Assembly (NCBI RefSeq): GCF_014635185.1
Contig: NZ_BMCM01000004.1
Span: 343,048 to 407,047, forward strand
From: Microbacterium murale
Lineage (GTDB): Bacteria > Actinomycetota > Actinomycetes > Actinomycetales > Microbacteriaceae
DNA length: 64,000 nucleotides
Direction: 5' to 3'
Part shown: one piece after another, positions 47,268 to 55,162 of the stretch
Layout: every line of letters begins with the position of its first letter
How positions within the stretch are numbered: position 1 is the stretch's first letter
The notes under the pieces: model-generated
The model's database searches: none
Told to the model about the DNA's origin: nothing
The model's input: the letters and a program-made list of their open reading frames with translations, nothing else
Position numbers and translations under genes: made by a program

Positions 47268-48674
47268 CTACGGCGCGAGCATTCCGACCGTGCGCGGACG
47301 CACGATCAGCCACAGGGCGAGCGTGCCGACCACGGCGCAGCCGACCATGACCGAGGCCATCGTTGTCGCCGTGATGGCGCCTGCCGAGACGAATCCGACG
47401 ACCGGCGAGATGATCGCGGCGATGCCGTTGTTGCTCGCGCCGAGGATCGATGCCGCGGTTCCAGCCGCCTTGCCGTGACGGTCGAGCGCGAGCACCTGCA
47501 CGCAGGGGAATGAGAATCCGCATGCCGTCATGAACACGAACAAAGGGATGACGGTGCCCCAGAAGCCGAGGCCGACCTGGTCGCACACGATGATCGCGGT
47601 GCCGCTGAGCAGCAGCACCGCCGTCGAGAACGCGAGCACCCACTGCGGGCCGAATCGTGCGGCGAGCCGCGATGCGGCCTGTACGCCGAGCACGACGCCG
47701 ACCGAGTTGACGGCGAACAGCCAGCCGTACTCCTGAGCGTTCAGGCCGTGCGTCTCCTGGAACAGGAACGGCGAGGCCGACAGATACGAGAACAGCCCCG
47801 AGAAGGTCATGCCGCCGATCACCAGCACGCCGAGGAACACCCGGTCGCTGAGCACGCTGCGGTAGCGCTGCCAGATCGTGGTGCTGCCGCGTTCGTGTCG
47901 TCGTTCCTTCGGGAGCGTCTCGGGGATGAAGATCAGCGCGGCCAGGAACATGACCGCGCCGTATGCGGCGAGGACGATGAAGATGCCGCGCCACGGCATC
48001 ACGCCGAGCAGCCACGATCCGATCAGCGGTGCAGCCACGGGCGCGACGCCAGAGACCAGGGCGAGCCTGGACAGCATCACCACGAGTCGTCGACCGCCGA
48101 ACAGGTCGCGCACCACCGCCATCGCGACCACGCCTCCGGCCGCCGCGCCGATGCCCATGACCACTCGTGCGCCACCGAGGAGCAGCAGATCGGGGGCGAC
48201 TGCCGCGGCGACGCTGGCGAGCACGTGCAGCGCCGTGACCGTGACCAGCGGGATGCGGCGACCGACCTTGTCCGAGAGCGGACCGACGACGAGCTGACCG
48301 ACCGCGAAGCCGATCATCGTGCCGGTGAGCGTGAGCTGGATCGCGGCCGAGGTCGTCTGGAAGTCGGACTCCAGCACCGGGAACGCGGGCAGATACAGGT
48401 CGATCGTGAACGGGCCGAGAGCCGTGAGCGCGCCGAGCAGGATGATGTACAGCACCCGGCGGCGATGCGAGATCGCATCGCCGGGATGCAGCATGATCGG
48501 CGCGGTCGCCGGGTTCGGGCCGAGTACCCGGATCGCACCGGTGGGCGTGCTGGTGCGGATCGTGCCGGTGATGGCGCGGATGCTGCCGGTCGGCGTGCGT
48601 TCGAGATCTGTGCGTTCGAGATCTGTGTGTTCGAAATCGGGAGTGGGGACGTCAGACGGCGTTGAATCGTTCAA
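47268..48674 (-). CDS. MFS multidrug efflux transporter (Bcr/CflA family)
   Basis: A 468-residue major facilitator with twelve helices following an unusual N-terminal tail of about 70 residues. Signatures include LTALGPFTIDLYLPAFP in helix 1, GQLVVGPLSDKVGRRIPL (motif A between helices 2 and 3) and VVAMAVVRDLFGG near helix 5. The start is a TTG with GAGGGA just upstream and TAGCAT 9 bases before it. The tail carries a short amino acid repeat (TDLERTDLERTPTGSIR). The family exports drugs such as bicyclomycin, and also cysteine or other metabolites. Confidence 0.9.
   Translation of the reverse strand: MNDSTPSDVPTPDFEHTDLERTDLERTPTGSIRAITGTIRTSTPTGAIRVLGPNPATAPIMLHPGDAISHRRRVLYIILLGALTALGPFTIDLYLPAFPVLESDFQTTSAAIQLTLTGTMIGFAVGQLVVGPLSDKVGRRIPLVTVTALHVLASVAAAVAPDLLLLGGARVVMGIGAAAGGVVAMAVVRDLFGGRRLVVMLSRLALVSGVAPVAAPLIGSWLLGVMPWRGIFIVLAAYGAVMFLAALIFIPETLPKERRHERGSTTIWQRYRSVLSDRVFLGVLVIGGMTFSGLFSYLSASPFLFQETHGLNAQEYGWLFAVNSVGVVLGVQAASRLAARFGPQWVLAFSTAVLLLSGTAIIVCDQVGLGFWGTVIPLFVFMTACGFSFPCVQVLALDRHGKAAGTAASILGASNNGIAAIISPVVGFVSAGAITATTMASVMVGCAVVGTLALWLIVRPRTVGMLAP
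48596..48640 (-). repeat. 15-base tandem repeat in the MFS 5' end
   Basis: Two perfect copies of TGCGTTCGAGATCTG (48596-48610, 48611-48625) and a degenerate third copy (48626-48640) encode the DLERT-type repeat at the protein N-terminus. Being a multiple of three, changes in copy number keep the frame. Confidence 0.88.
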
Positions 48675-48719
48675 GATCCCTCAATGCTACCCGCGTCGCT
48701 CTCCGCGCCGCAGAGCCGC

Positions 48720-49874
48720 TCAGACGTCGATGCGCGCCAGCCCCTGCTCGAGGTCGGCGATCAGGTCTGCCACGTCTTCGATCCCGACGGACAGTCGCAC
48801 GACGTTCTCCGGCACGGCGAGGGATGTGCCGCGCACCGAGGCGTGCGTCATGTCCGGCGGATAACCGATCAGCGATTCGACGCCGCCCAGCGACTCCGCG
48901 AGCTGGAAGAGCTCGGTCGACTCGGCGAAGGCGCGAGCGGCATCGGGGCCCGCGGCGAGCGCGAGCGACAGCATCCCGCCGAAGCCGCTCATCTGACGCG
49001 CGGCGATCTCATGACCGGGATGCGAGGAGAGTCCGGGGTAGAACACCGTCTCGAACTCGGGGCGTGCCGCGGCCCACTCCGCGATCGCCTGCGCGTTCTC
49101 GCTGTGCTGGCGCACGCGAACCGCGAGGGTCTTGATGCCGCGGGTCGTGAGCCAGGCGTCCAGCGGCGCGGACACAGCACCGACCGCGAACTGCTGGAAC
49201 TTCACCTGGTCGTAGAAGCGATCGTCGGCGAACACGACAGCACCGCCGAGCACGTCGGAGTGACCGCCGAGGTACTTCGTCGTGGAATGAACGACGAGGT
49301 CGGCACCGAGCGCGAGCGGAAGCTGCAGCGCCGGTGAGGCGAACGTGTTGTCGACGACCACGATCGCACCGGCCGCGTGCGCGATCTCGGCGGTCGCTGC
49401 GATGTCGACGATCTTCAACAGCGGGTTGCTGGGTGTCTCGAGCCAGACGATCCTGGTCTCGGGGCGCAGCGCCTGGCGGATCGCGTCGGCGTCGCCGAGC
49501 TCGACAGTGGTGGTCTCGATGCCCCAGGGTGCGAGCACCTTGGTGAGCAGCCGGTAGGTGCCGCCGTACACGTCGTTGCCGAGCAGCACGTGGTCGCCCG
49601 GCTTCAGGATGCCGCGCAGCAGTGCGTCCTCCGCCGCGAGACCGGACGCGAACGACAGAGCGCTCGCACCGCCCTCGAGCGCGGCGAGCTGCGTCTGCAG
49701 CCCGCTGCGGGTGGGATTACCAGCCCTGTTGTACTCGTATCCCTCGCGGAAGCCGCCGATGCCGTCCTGCACGTGCGTGGAGGCCTGGTAGATCGGCGGG
49801 ATGATCGCACCCGTCAGCGGGTCTGGCGCTTGGCCTGCATGAATGGCACGGGTGGCGAAGGAGTGGTCGGACAT
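48720..49874 (-). CDS. metB: Cystathionine gamma-synthase / gamma-lyase
   Basis: A PLP enzyme of 384 residues in the Cys/Met metabolism family. The PLP lysine lies in VHSTTKYLGGHSDVLGGA (STTKYLGGHSD), and SFASGLAAEDALL and WLETPSNPLLKI are family motifs. Synthase and lyase cannot be separated by eye. The neighbouring cystathionine beta-synthase favours gamma-lyase activity in reverse transsulfuration (homocysteine to cysteine). Its ATG is preceded by TAGGCT at six bases, so it has its own, probably leaderless, promoter. Confidence 0.93.
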   Translation of the reverse strand: MSDHSFATRAIHAGQAPDPLTGAIIPPIYQASTHVQDGIGGFREGYEYNRAGNPTRSGLQTQLAALEGGASALSFASGLAAEDALLRGILKPGDHVLLGNDVYGGTYRLLTKVLAPWGIETTTVELGDADAIRQALRPETRIVWLETPSNPLLKIVDIAATAEIAHAAGAIVVVDNTFASPALQLPLALGADLVVHSTTKYLGGHSDVLGGAVVFADDRFYDQVKFQQFAVGAVSAPLDAWLTTRGIKTLAVRVRQHSENAQAIAEWAAARPEFETVFYPGLSSHPGHEIAARQMSGFGGMLSLALAAGPDAARAFAESTELFQLAESLGGVESLIGYPPDMTHASVRGTSLAVPENVVRLSVGIEDVADLIADLEQGLARIDV

Positions 49875-49886
49875 GCCCTCAGCCTA
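49875..49886 (-). promoter_or_regulatory. Leaderless-type -10 (TAGGCT, 6 nt before metB ATG)
   Basis: TAGGCT at 49886-49881 followed by GAGGGC and ATG; GAGGG is too close to the ATG for a typical Shine-Dalgarno. Confidence 0.55.
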
Positions 49887-49940
49887 CGTCCGCCCGCCAC
49901 AGCATCCGCCCCTGTTACGCAGGGTGACCAGGCGTCTCGC

Positions 49941-51323
49941 TCAGCGCGCGAGATAGGCGAGCAGATCCTGGCGGGTGAGCAGGGTGTGCGGCTTGCCGTC
50001 GATCGTGACGAGCAGCGCGTCGGCGTCGGCGAGCGCCGTGCGTGCCTGGTCGACGGATGCGTGGATGCCGACGAGCGGCATTCGTGCGCCGACATGCGCG
50101 CCGATGGCATCCGTCGGCTTCGCCTCGTCGCGGAAGAGCAGATCCAGCAGCCCGCGTTCGTCGACCGTGCCGACGACCTCGCCCATCATCACGGGGGGCT
50201 CTGCACTGAGCACGACGAGCTGTGAGACGTCGAACTCGGTCATCATCCTGATCGCGTCGAGCACCGTGTCGCTGGGGTGCGCGTGCACGAGGTCAGGGAC
50301 GACGTTCTGCCCCTTCCGGAGCTCGGTGCGCGCGTCGAGCACGTCGGCGACCGTCTCCCCCTCTTCGACCTCGCTGAACCCGTACGAGCGCATCCAGGAG
50401 TCGTTGAAGATCTTCGACAGGTAACCGCGACCGCCATCGGGTAGAAGCACCACCATCACGGCATCCGCGGGCAGGGTTTTGGCCACACGCAGAGCGCCGA
50501 CGACGGCCATGCCGCTCGACCCGCCGACGAGGATGGCCTCTTCACGGGCGAGCCTACGGGTCATCGCGAACGACTCTGCATCGTCGACGGCCACGATCTC
50601 GTGAGGAACGGCAGGATCGTACGAGCCCGGCCAGATGTCCTCCCCCACACCTTCAACGAGGTACGGGCGGCCGGTGCCTCCCGAGTACACACTGCCTTCG
50701 GGGTCGACGCCGATGATGCGCACCCGGTCCTCCGACACCTCGCGCAGATACCGCCCGGTGCCGCTGATCGTGCCGCCGGTTCCGACACCGGCGACGAAGT
50801 GCGTGACCCGGCCGTCCGTATCGCGCCAGATCTCGGGTCCGGTGGTCTCGTAGTGGCTGCGCGGGCCGTTCGGGTTCTCGTACTGGTTCGGCTTGAACGC
50901 CCCGTCGATCTCGCGCACGAGCCGGTCGCTGACGCTGTAGTACGACTCCGGACTGTCCGGCGGCACGGACGTCGGCGTCATCACGATCTCCGCGCCGTAT
51001 GCGCGCAGCACATCGATCTTGTCCTCGCCGACCTTGTCCGGCAGCACGAACACGCACCTGTAGCCGCGCTGCTGAGCCACCAGCGCGAGTCCGACGCCGG
51101 TGTTGCCGCTGGTGGGTTCGACGATGGTGCCACCCGGTCGCAGCTCGCCTGCGGCTTCGGCCGCATCGATGATCCGCTTCGCGATGCGATCCTTCGACGA
51201 GCCGCCGGGGTTGAGGTACTCGAGCTTCACCAGCACCGTGCACTCCACACCCTCGGTGACATGCTGAAGCTTCACGAGGGGCGTGTCGCCGACGAGGTCG
51301 GCGATGTGCTCGGCGTAGTCCAT
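49941..51323 (-). CDS. cbs: Cystathionine beta-synthase
   Basis: A 460-residue PLP enzyme with a C-terminal pair of CBS domains. The catalytic part has NPGGSSKDRIAKRII with the PLP lysine near residue 42, EPTSGNTGVGLALVAQ, AGVGTGGTISGTGRYL and VGGSSGMAVVGAL. The Bateman domain occupies roughly residues 330-455. No N-terminal heme domain is present. With metB it forms the cysteine-from-homocysteine route. TACCCT lies six bases before the ATG. Confidence 0.95.
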   Translation of the reverse strand: MDYAEHIADLVGDTPLVKLQHVTEGVECTVLVKLEYLNPGGSSKDRIAKRIIDAAEAAGELRPGGTIVEPTSGNTGVGLALVAQQRGYRCVFVLPDKVGEDKIDVLRAYGAEIVMTPTSVPPDSPESYYSVSDRLVREIDGAFKPNQYENPNGPRSHYETTGPEIWRDTDGRVTHFVAGVGTGGTISGTGRYLREVSEDRVRIIGVDPEGSVYSGGTGRPYLVEGVGEDIWPGSYDPAVPHEIVAVDDAESFAMTRRLAREEAILVGGSSGMAVVGALRVAKTLPADAVMVVLLPDGGRGYLSKIFNDSWMRSYGFSEVEEGETVADVLDARTELRKGQNVVPDLVHAHPSDTVLDAIRMMTEFDVSQLVVLSAEPPVMMGEVVGTVDERGLLDLLFRDEAKPTDAIGAHVGARMPLVGIHASVDQARTALADADALLVTIDGKPHTLLTRQDLLAYLAR

Positions 51324-51335
51324 GCTCCCAGGGTA
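51324..51335 (-). promoter_or_regulatory. Leaderless-type -10 (TACCCT, 6 nt before cbs ATG)
   Basis: TACCCT at 51335-51330 followed by GGGAGC and ATG. Confidence 0.5.
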
Positions 51336-51363
51336 CGGCCACTGCCCGGTTCCGAGAGCTGTG

Positions 51364-52341
51364 TTACCCCTTGGTCGAACCCGCCAGCAGTCCTCGGACG
51401 AAGTACCGCTGCAGCGCGAAGAACACGATCAACGGAACGATGATGGACACGAACGCACCAGCGGTGAGCAGATGCCAGTCGTTTCCGCGGGTGCCGGTGA
51501 TCTCGGCCAGCAGCTTCGTGATGGGGGCCGCGCCGCCGTCGGCGAACACCAGAGCCACGAGCAGGTCATTCCACACCCAGAGGAACTGGAAGATCGCCAC
51601 CGATGCGATGGCCGGCATGGTCAGCGGCAGAACGATCCGGAAGAAGATCTGACCGCGCGATGCCCCATCGACCCGTGCAGCTTCGACGATCTCGCCGGGG
51701 ATCTCCGACATGAAGTTGTGCAGCAGGTAGATCGCCAGCGGCAGAGCGAACATTGAGTGCGCGAACCAGACCTGTGCGTACCCACCCGATGCGCCGAGCG
51801 GCAGCGTCACCTGCAGGCCGAAGAAGCTCAGCCCCCTGGAGAACGTGCTCAGCAGCGGCACCAGCGCCATCTGAATGGGCACGATCTGCAGCGCGAAGAT
51901 GAAGATGAAGAGGAAGTTGCGCCCCTTGAAGTCGATCCACGCGAACGCGTATGCGGCCATGGATGCGATCATCAGCGGGATGAGCGTGGCGGGGATCGTG
52001 ATCGCGATGGAGTTCACGAACGACTCGATCATCGTGAGCTGGGTGGTTCCGGATGCGAGGACGTCGACGTAGTTCTCGCCGGTCACCTGGGGGTTGAGGA
52101 AGAACTCCCACCATCCGCTGGTGAGGATCTGGTCCCTGGGCCGGAACGAGGAGATGAACAGGCCGAGGGTCGGGATCGTCCACAGGAACGCGATGAGGAT
52201 GGATGCGACGGATGCCCACGGCCGCGAGAGCTTCTTGCGGGTGCGTCCTGCCGACGCGTTGAGCTTGCCGCCCGTCGTGATCGCCCGGGTGCTGGTAGGA
52301 GTCGCAGTCGTCGCAGTGCTGGACTTCATCGTGTCGCTCAT
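51364..52341 (-). CDS. Sugar ABC transporter permease (MalG/CebG type)
   Basis: A 325-residue permease with six helices after a Ser/Thr-rich N-terminus of about 40 residues. The cytoplasmic EAA loop reads EAARVDGASRGQIFFRIVLP, which docks to the ATPase subunit, and the C-terminus FFALQRYFVRGLLAGSTKG is typical of the second permease of carbohydrate uptake (CUT1) systems. Its ATG overlaps the upstream permease stop in ATGA and has GGGAGA upstream. No ATPase gene lies nearby; a shared MsiK-type ATPase elsewhere is expected. Confidence 0.93.
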   Translation of the reverse strand: MSDTMKSSTATTATPTSTRAITTGGKLNASAGRTRKKLSRPWASVASILIAFLWTIPTLGLFISSFRPRDQILTSGWWEFFLNPQVTGENYVDVLASGTTQLTMIESFVNSIAITIPATLIPLMIASMAAYAFAWIDFKGRNFLFIFIFALQIVPIQMALVPLLSTFSRGLSFFGLQVTLPLGASGGYAQVWFAHSMFALPLAIYLLHNFMSEIPGEIVEAARVDGASRGQIFFRIVLPLTMPAIASVAIFQFLWVWNDLLVALVFADGGAAPITKLLAEITGTRGNDWHLLTAGAFVSIIVPLIVFFALQRYFVRGLLAGSTKG

Positions 52342-53477
52342 CGGATCTCCCGCTGCTTCTGGATCTGGCGTGCGTTGTAGATGACGATCGGCAGCACGAG
52401 GATGAACAGGATGACGGCGAGCGCAGCACTGCGTCCCGCCTCGAACTTGGAGAACTGCGTGTACATCTCGTTGGCGAGCACCGAGGTGTCGTAGTTTCCG
52501 GCGGTCATGGTGCGGACGATGTCGAACACCTTCAGCGAGGCGATCGAGATCGTCGTCAGGACGACGATGAGCGCCGGCCGGATGGCGGGAACGGTGACGG
52601 ACTTGAATCGCTGCCAGGCGTTGGCGCCATCGAGCTCGGCCGCCTCGAGCAGTTCCATCGGCACCCCCTTGATGGATGCCGACAGGATCACCATCGCGAA
52701 TCCGGTCTGCACCCAGATCAGCACGATGATCAGGAAGAGGGTGTTCCACGGTGGATTGAGCAGGAACTGCTGCGGCTCTCCCCCGAACCACACGAGGATC
52801 TGATTGAGCAGACCGATCTGCTCATACTGCGGACCCCGGTATTCGTACATGAATCGCCAGATGATGCCGGCGCCGACGAACGAGATCGCCATGGGCATGA
52901 AGACGAGGACCTTGTACACCTTCTCGCCGCGAGTCCGGTCGATGAACACCGCGTAGGCGAGACCCACGATCGTCGACACGGTCGGAACGACCAGCACCCA
53001 CACGATCGTGTTGACCACGACGCGGATGCCGTCGGGCTGACCGAAGATCCAGGTGTAGTTGGCCAGGCCGACGAAGGACTTTCCTGACGAGTTCATGAAC
53101 GACGAGACGAACGTCTGCAGCGACGGGAGGATCAATCCGACCAGCAGCAGGAGGAAGGCCGGCGCCAGGAAGGCGACGAGTTGGATCAGATAGCCCTTGC
53201 CCGCCCTGGAGCGGTAATCGAGGAGGAAGAACACGGCCCCGACCACCACCGCTACGCCGATCGCCCAGTAGTACGAACGGAAGAACCACATCACCGCAAG
53301 GGGGATCAGCAGACACATCGCCAGACGGATGAACGTGTAGATCCGTCCGGTCCGTGGGGCGATATCCACCAGGAGGAGGATGACGGCCACCACCACCGCA
53401 AAGGCGATGACGACGACCACCGCCTGCAAGACCGACGGCAGCGCGCCGATCCATCCGAAGAAGTCGATCGCGGTCAC
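52338..53477 (-). CDS. Sugar ABC transporter permease (MalF/CebF type) with extra N-terminal helices
   Basis: A 379-residue CUT1 permease. The EAA loop is EAAELDGANAWQRFKSVTVP. About 90 residues with three extra helices (LQAVVVVIAFAVVVAVILLL; RLAMCLLIPLAVMWF; YYWAIGVAVVVGAVFFLL) precede the six-helix core, more like MalF than CebF. I choose the GTG at 53477 because AAGGGG lies 6 bases upstream; the ATG five codons earlier has no such site. A strong hairpin separates this gene from the binding-protein gene. Confidence 0.92.
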   Translation of the reverse strand: MTAIDFFGWIGALPSVLQAVVVVIAFAVVVAVILLLVDIAPRTGRIYTFIRLAMCLLIPLAVMWFFRSYYWAIGVAVVVGAVFFLLDYRSRAGKGYLIQLVAFLAPAFLLLLVGLILPSLQTFVSSFMNSSGKSFVGLANYTWIFGQPDGIRVVVNTIVWVLVVPTVSTIVGLAYAVFIDRTRGEKVYKVLVFMPMAISFVGAGIIWRFMYEYRGPQYEQIGLLNQILVWFGGEPQQFLLNPPWNTLFLIIVLIWVQTGFAMVILSASIKGVPMELLEAAELDGANAWQRFKSVTVPAIRPALIVVLTTISIASLKVFDIVRTMTAGNYDTSVLANEMYTQFSKFEAGRSAALAVILFILVLPIVIYNARQIQKQREIR

Positions 53478-53541
53478 TGGATTCCCCTTCACAAGTGCGT
53501 GCAGATCTTCGTCGGTTCGCGCGACGATGCGTGAACCGGAG

Positions 53542-53570
53542 CGGCGGGTCGCCCCCAGGGCGACCCGCCG
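53542..53570 (-). terminator. Intra-operon hairpin between binding protein and permease genes
   Basis: A perfect 13-bp GC-rich stem (CGGCGGGTCGCCC and complement) with a 3-base loop lies 9 bases after the binding-protein stop. No T tract follows. In CUT1 operons such structures protect the upstream mRNA end and reduce readthrough, giving excess binding protein over permeases. Confidence 0.82.
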
Positions 53571-53578
53571 TCAGGCGA

Positions 53579-54898
53579 TCAGCCCGCAGGCCAGCCGGTC
53601 TCGATCTGCTCGAGGACCGCATCGGTCGGATCGCCGTTCACCCAACCGACCATGCCCTTCCAGAACGTTCCCGCACCGACAGCGCCCGGCATCAGGTCAC
53701 TGGCGTCGAAGCGGAACGTCGTGTCCGGGTCCTGCAGGATCTTGATGGTCTCCTGAAGGATCGGATCCTGAGCCGCGTCGGGCTCCAGTCCGTTGTTCGC
53801 CGAAGTGACACCGCCGAGGCTCACGCGGCTGTTCGCCCACTCAGGGCTGGACAGGTACGCCAGCACCTTCTGCGTGGCCTCGCTGTCGCTGAACGCGCCG
53901 ACGATCTCGCCTGCACCGGTCACGGCCTTCTCATCCGCGCTCTCACCCGGAAGCATGAACGCCCAGACATCGCCGTCTTCGGCGATGTTCGTCCCCTCAG
54001 GGAAGAACCCCGACAGGAACGATGCCTGGTGCGTCAGAGCGCACGAGCCGTCGGCGACCTTCGGCGCGACATCGCCGAACGCGGTCGAGTTGATCGAGCG
54101 GACGTCACCGAAACCGGCGTTGACGTTCGCCGGGTTCAGAAGGATCTCGCCGACCGAATCGAACGCGGCCTTGATCTGCGGGTCGGTGAAGGGGACCTCG
54201 TTGGTGACCCACTGGTCATACACGTCTGGGCCCGCCTGGCGGAGCACGTAGTCCTCGATCCAGTCCGTTCCGGGCCAGCCGGTGGCGGTTCCTGATTCGA
54301 AGCCGGCACACCACGCCGGAGTTCCGGTCGCGGCCTGGATCGTCTCGGTCAGGGCGGTCAGGTCACCGAGGGTCTCGGGAACCTCGACTCCCCACTCGGC
54401 GAACTTCGCCGGCGAATACCAGATCCAGCCCTTGACGTTCGCCATCAGCGGTGCGCCGTAGAACGTTCCGTCGTAGGTGCCGTAATTGACCCAGTCCTCG
54501 GTCCAGTACTCGTTCGCATTCTTCTCGACCTCTTCCGGAGCCGGCTTGAGGAAGTCTCGCGACGCGAAGTCGGCGAACAGACCCGGCTGCGGGAAGATCG
54601 CGATGTCAGGAGGATTGCCGCCCTGTGCGCGGGTGCCGAGCTGCGTCTCGAAGTCCTGACTGCCCTCGTACTTGATCTCGATGCCGTTCTCGTCGGCCCA
54701 GTCGGCCCACGACTCCTGCAGCAGCTCCGCCTCACTGTCGACGATCGTGCCGTAGATCGTGACCGTGCTGCTTCCCCCATCGCCGCCGCCGTCGCCGCCT
54801 TCCGGCGCGCCAGGAGCCCCGCACCCTGCAAGCGCGATGCCCGCCACCCCGATCAGGGCCAGCGGCGCGAGACGCCGATTACGCTGTGACAGTCCCAT
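53579..54898 (-). CDS. Sugar ABC transporter substrate-binding lipoprotein
   Basis: A 439-residue lipoprotein. The signal peptide (NRRLAPLALIGVAGIALAGC) ends in the lipobox LAGC at about residue 27, followed by a Gly/Asp-rich linker. The mature part is an extracellular solute-binding family 1 protein with several Trp residues suited to stacking on sugars (NEYWTEDWVNYGTYDGTF, GWIWYSPAKFAEWGVEVP). It is first in the operon, has GAGGAG 7-9 bases before the ATG, and lies under a promoter with LacI-type operators. An oligo-glucoside ligand is inferred from the CebR-like box only. Confidence 0.93.
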   Translation of the reverse strand: MGLSQRNRRLAPLALIGVAGIALAGCGAPGAPEGGDGGGDGGSSTVTIYGTIVDSEAELLQESWADWADENGIEIKYEGSQDFETQLGTRAQGGNPPDIAIFPQPGLFADFASRDFLKPAPEEVEKNANEYWTEDWVNYGTYDGTFYGAPLMANVKGWIWYSPAKFAEWGVEVPETLGDLTALTETIQAATGTPAWCAGFESGTATGWPGTDWIEDYVLRQAGPDVYDQWVTNEVPFTDPQIKAAFDSVGEILLNPANVNAGFGDVRSINSTAFGDVAPKVADGSCALTHQASFLSGFFPEGTNIAEDGDVWAFMLPGESADEKAVTGAGEIVGAFSDSEATQKVLAYLSSPEWANSRVSLGGVTSANNGLEPDAAQDPILQETIKILQDPDTTFRFDASDLMPGAVGAGTFWKGMVGWVNGDPTDAVLEQIETGWPAG

Positions 54899-54961
54899 GT
54901 GACTTCTCCTCTTCGAGTTCACGTCCCCATACGTGCCGCCAGCCCGGGAGCGAGCGGATCG

Positions 54962-54973
54962 GGAACCGATTCC
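54962..54973 (-). promoter_or_regulatory. LacI-family operator I (GGAACCGATTCC)
   Basis: An almost perfect palindrome located at about +1 to +12 of the predicted transport-operon promoter. It matches 13 of 14 positions of the site at 55086 when read on the opposite strand (CTGGAATCGGTTCC versus CTGGAACCGGTTCC). Confidence 0.75.
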
Positions 54974-54979
54974 AGGCCA

Positions 54980-55008
54980 AACCTACCGACCATGTCCGCC
55001 CGGCACAA
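54980..55008 (-). promoter_or_regulatory. Sugar transport operon promoter (TTGTGC-17-TAGGTT)
   Basis: TTGTGC (55008-55003) and TAGGTT (54985-54980) are 17 bases apart on the minus strand, upstream of the binding-protein gene. The predicted start site near 54973 coincides with operator I. Confidence 0.65.
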
Positions 55009-55059
55009 TGGCGGGACATCACAAGCTGACAACCTTTGCGCGTAAGGCGGCCATTCGGA

Positions 55060-55073
55060 TGGGAGCGCTCCCT
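55060..55073. promoter_or_regulatory. CebR-like box (TGGGAGCGCTCCCT)
   Basis: Matches 13 of 14 positions of the CebR operator TGGGAGCGCTCCCA known from Streptomyces cellobiose uptake. It lies between the two divergent promoters, about 90 bases upstream of the transport-operon start. Confidence 0.75.
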
Positions 55074-55085
55074 CGGCTGCGGTCT

Positions 55086-55097
55086 GGAACCGGTTCC
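55086..55097 (+). promoter_or_regulatory. LacI-family operator II (GGAACCGGTTCC)
   Basis: A perfect 12-base palindrome. It overlaps the likely -35 region of the lacI-type gene (TTCCTT, 17 bases before TACGCT at 55117-55122), which suggests autorepression. Confidence 0.78.
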
Positions 55098-55162
55098 TTT
55101 CATGCACGAGTCGGACTACGCTGTGCACGGGCGCCAATGGCTGCCGCCATCGAGGAGGATGC

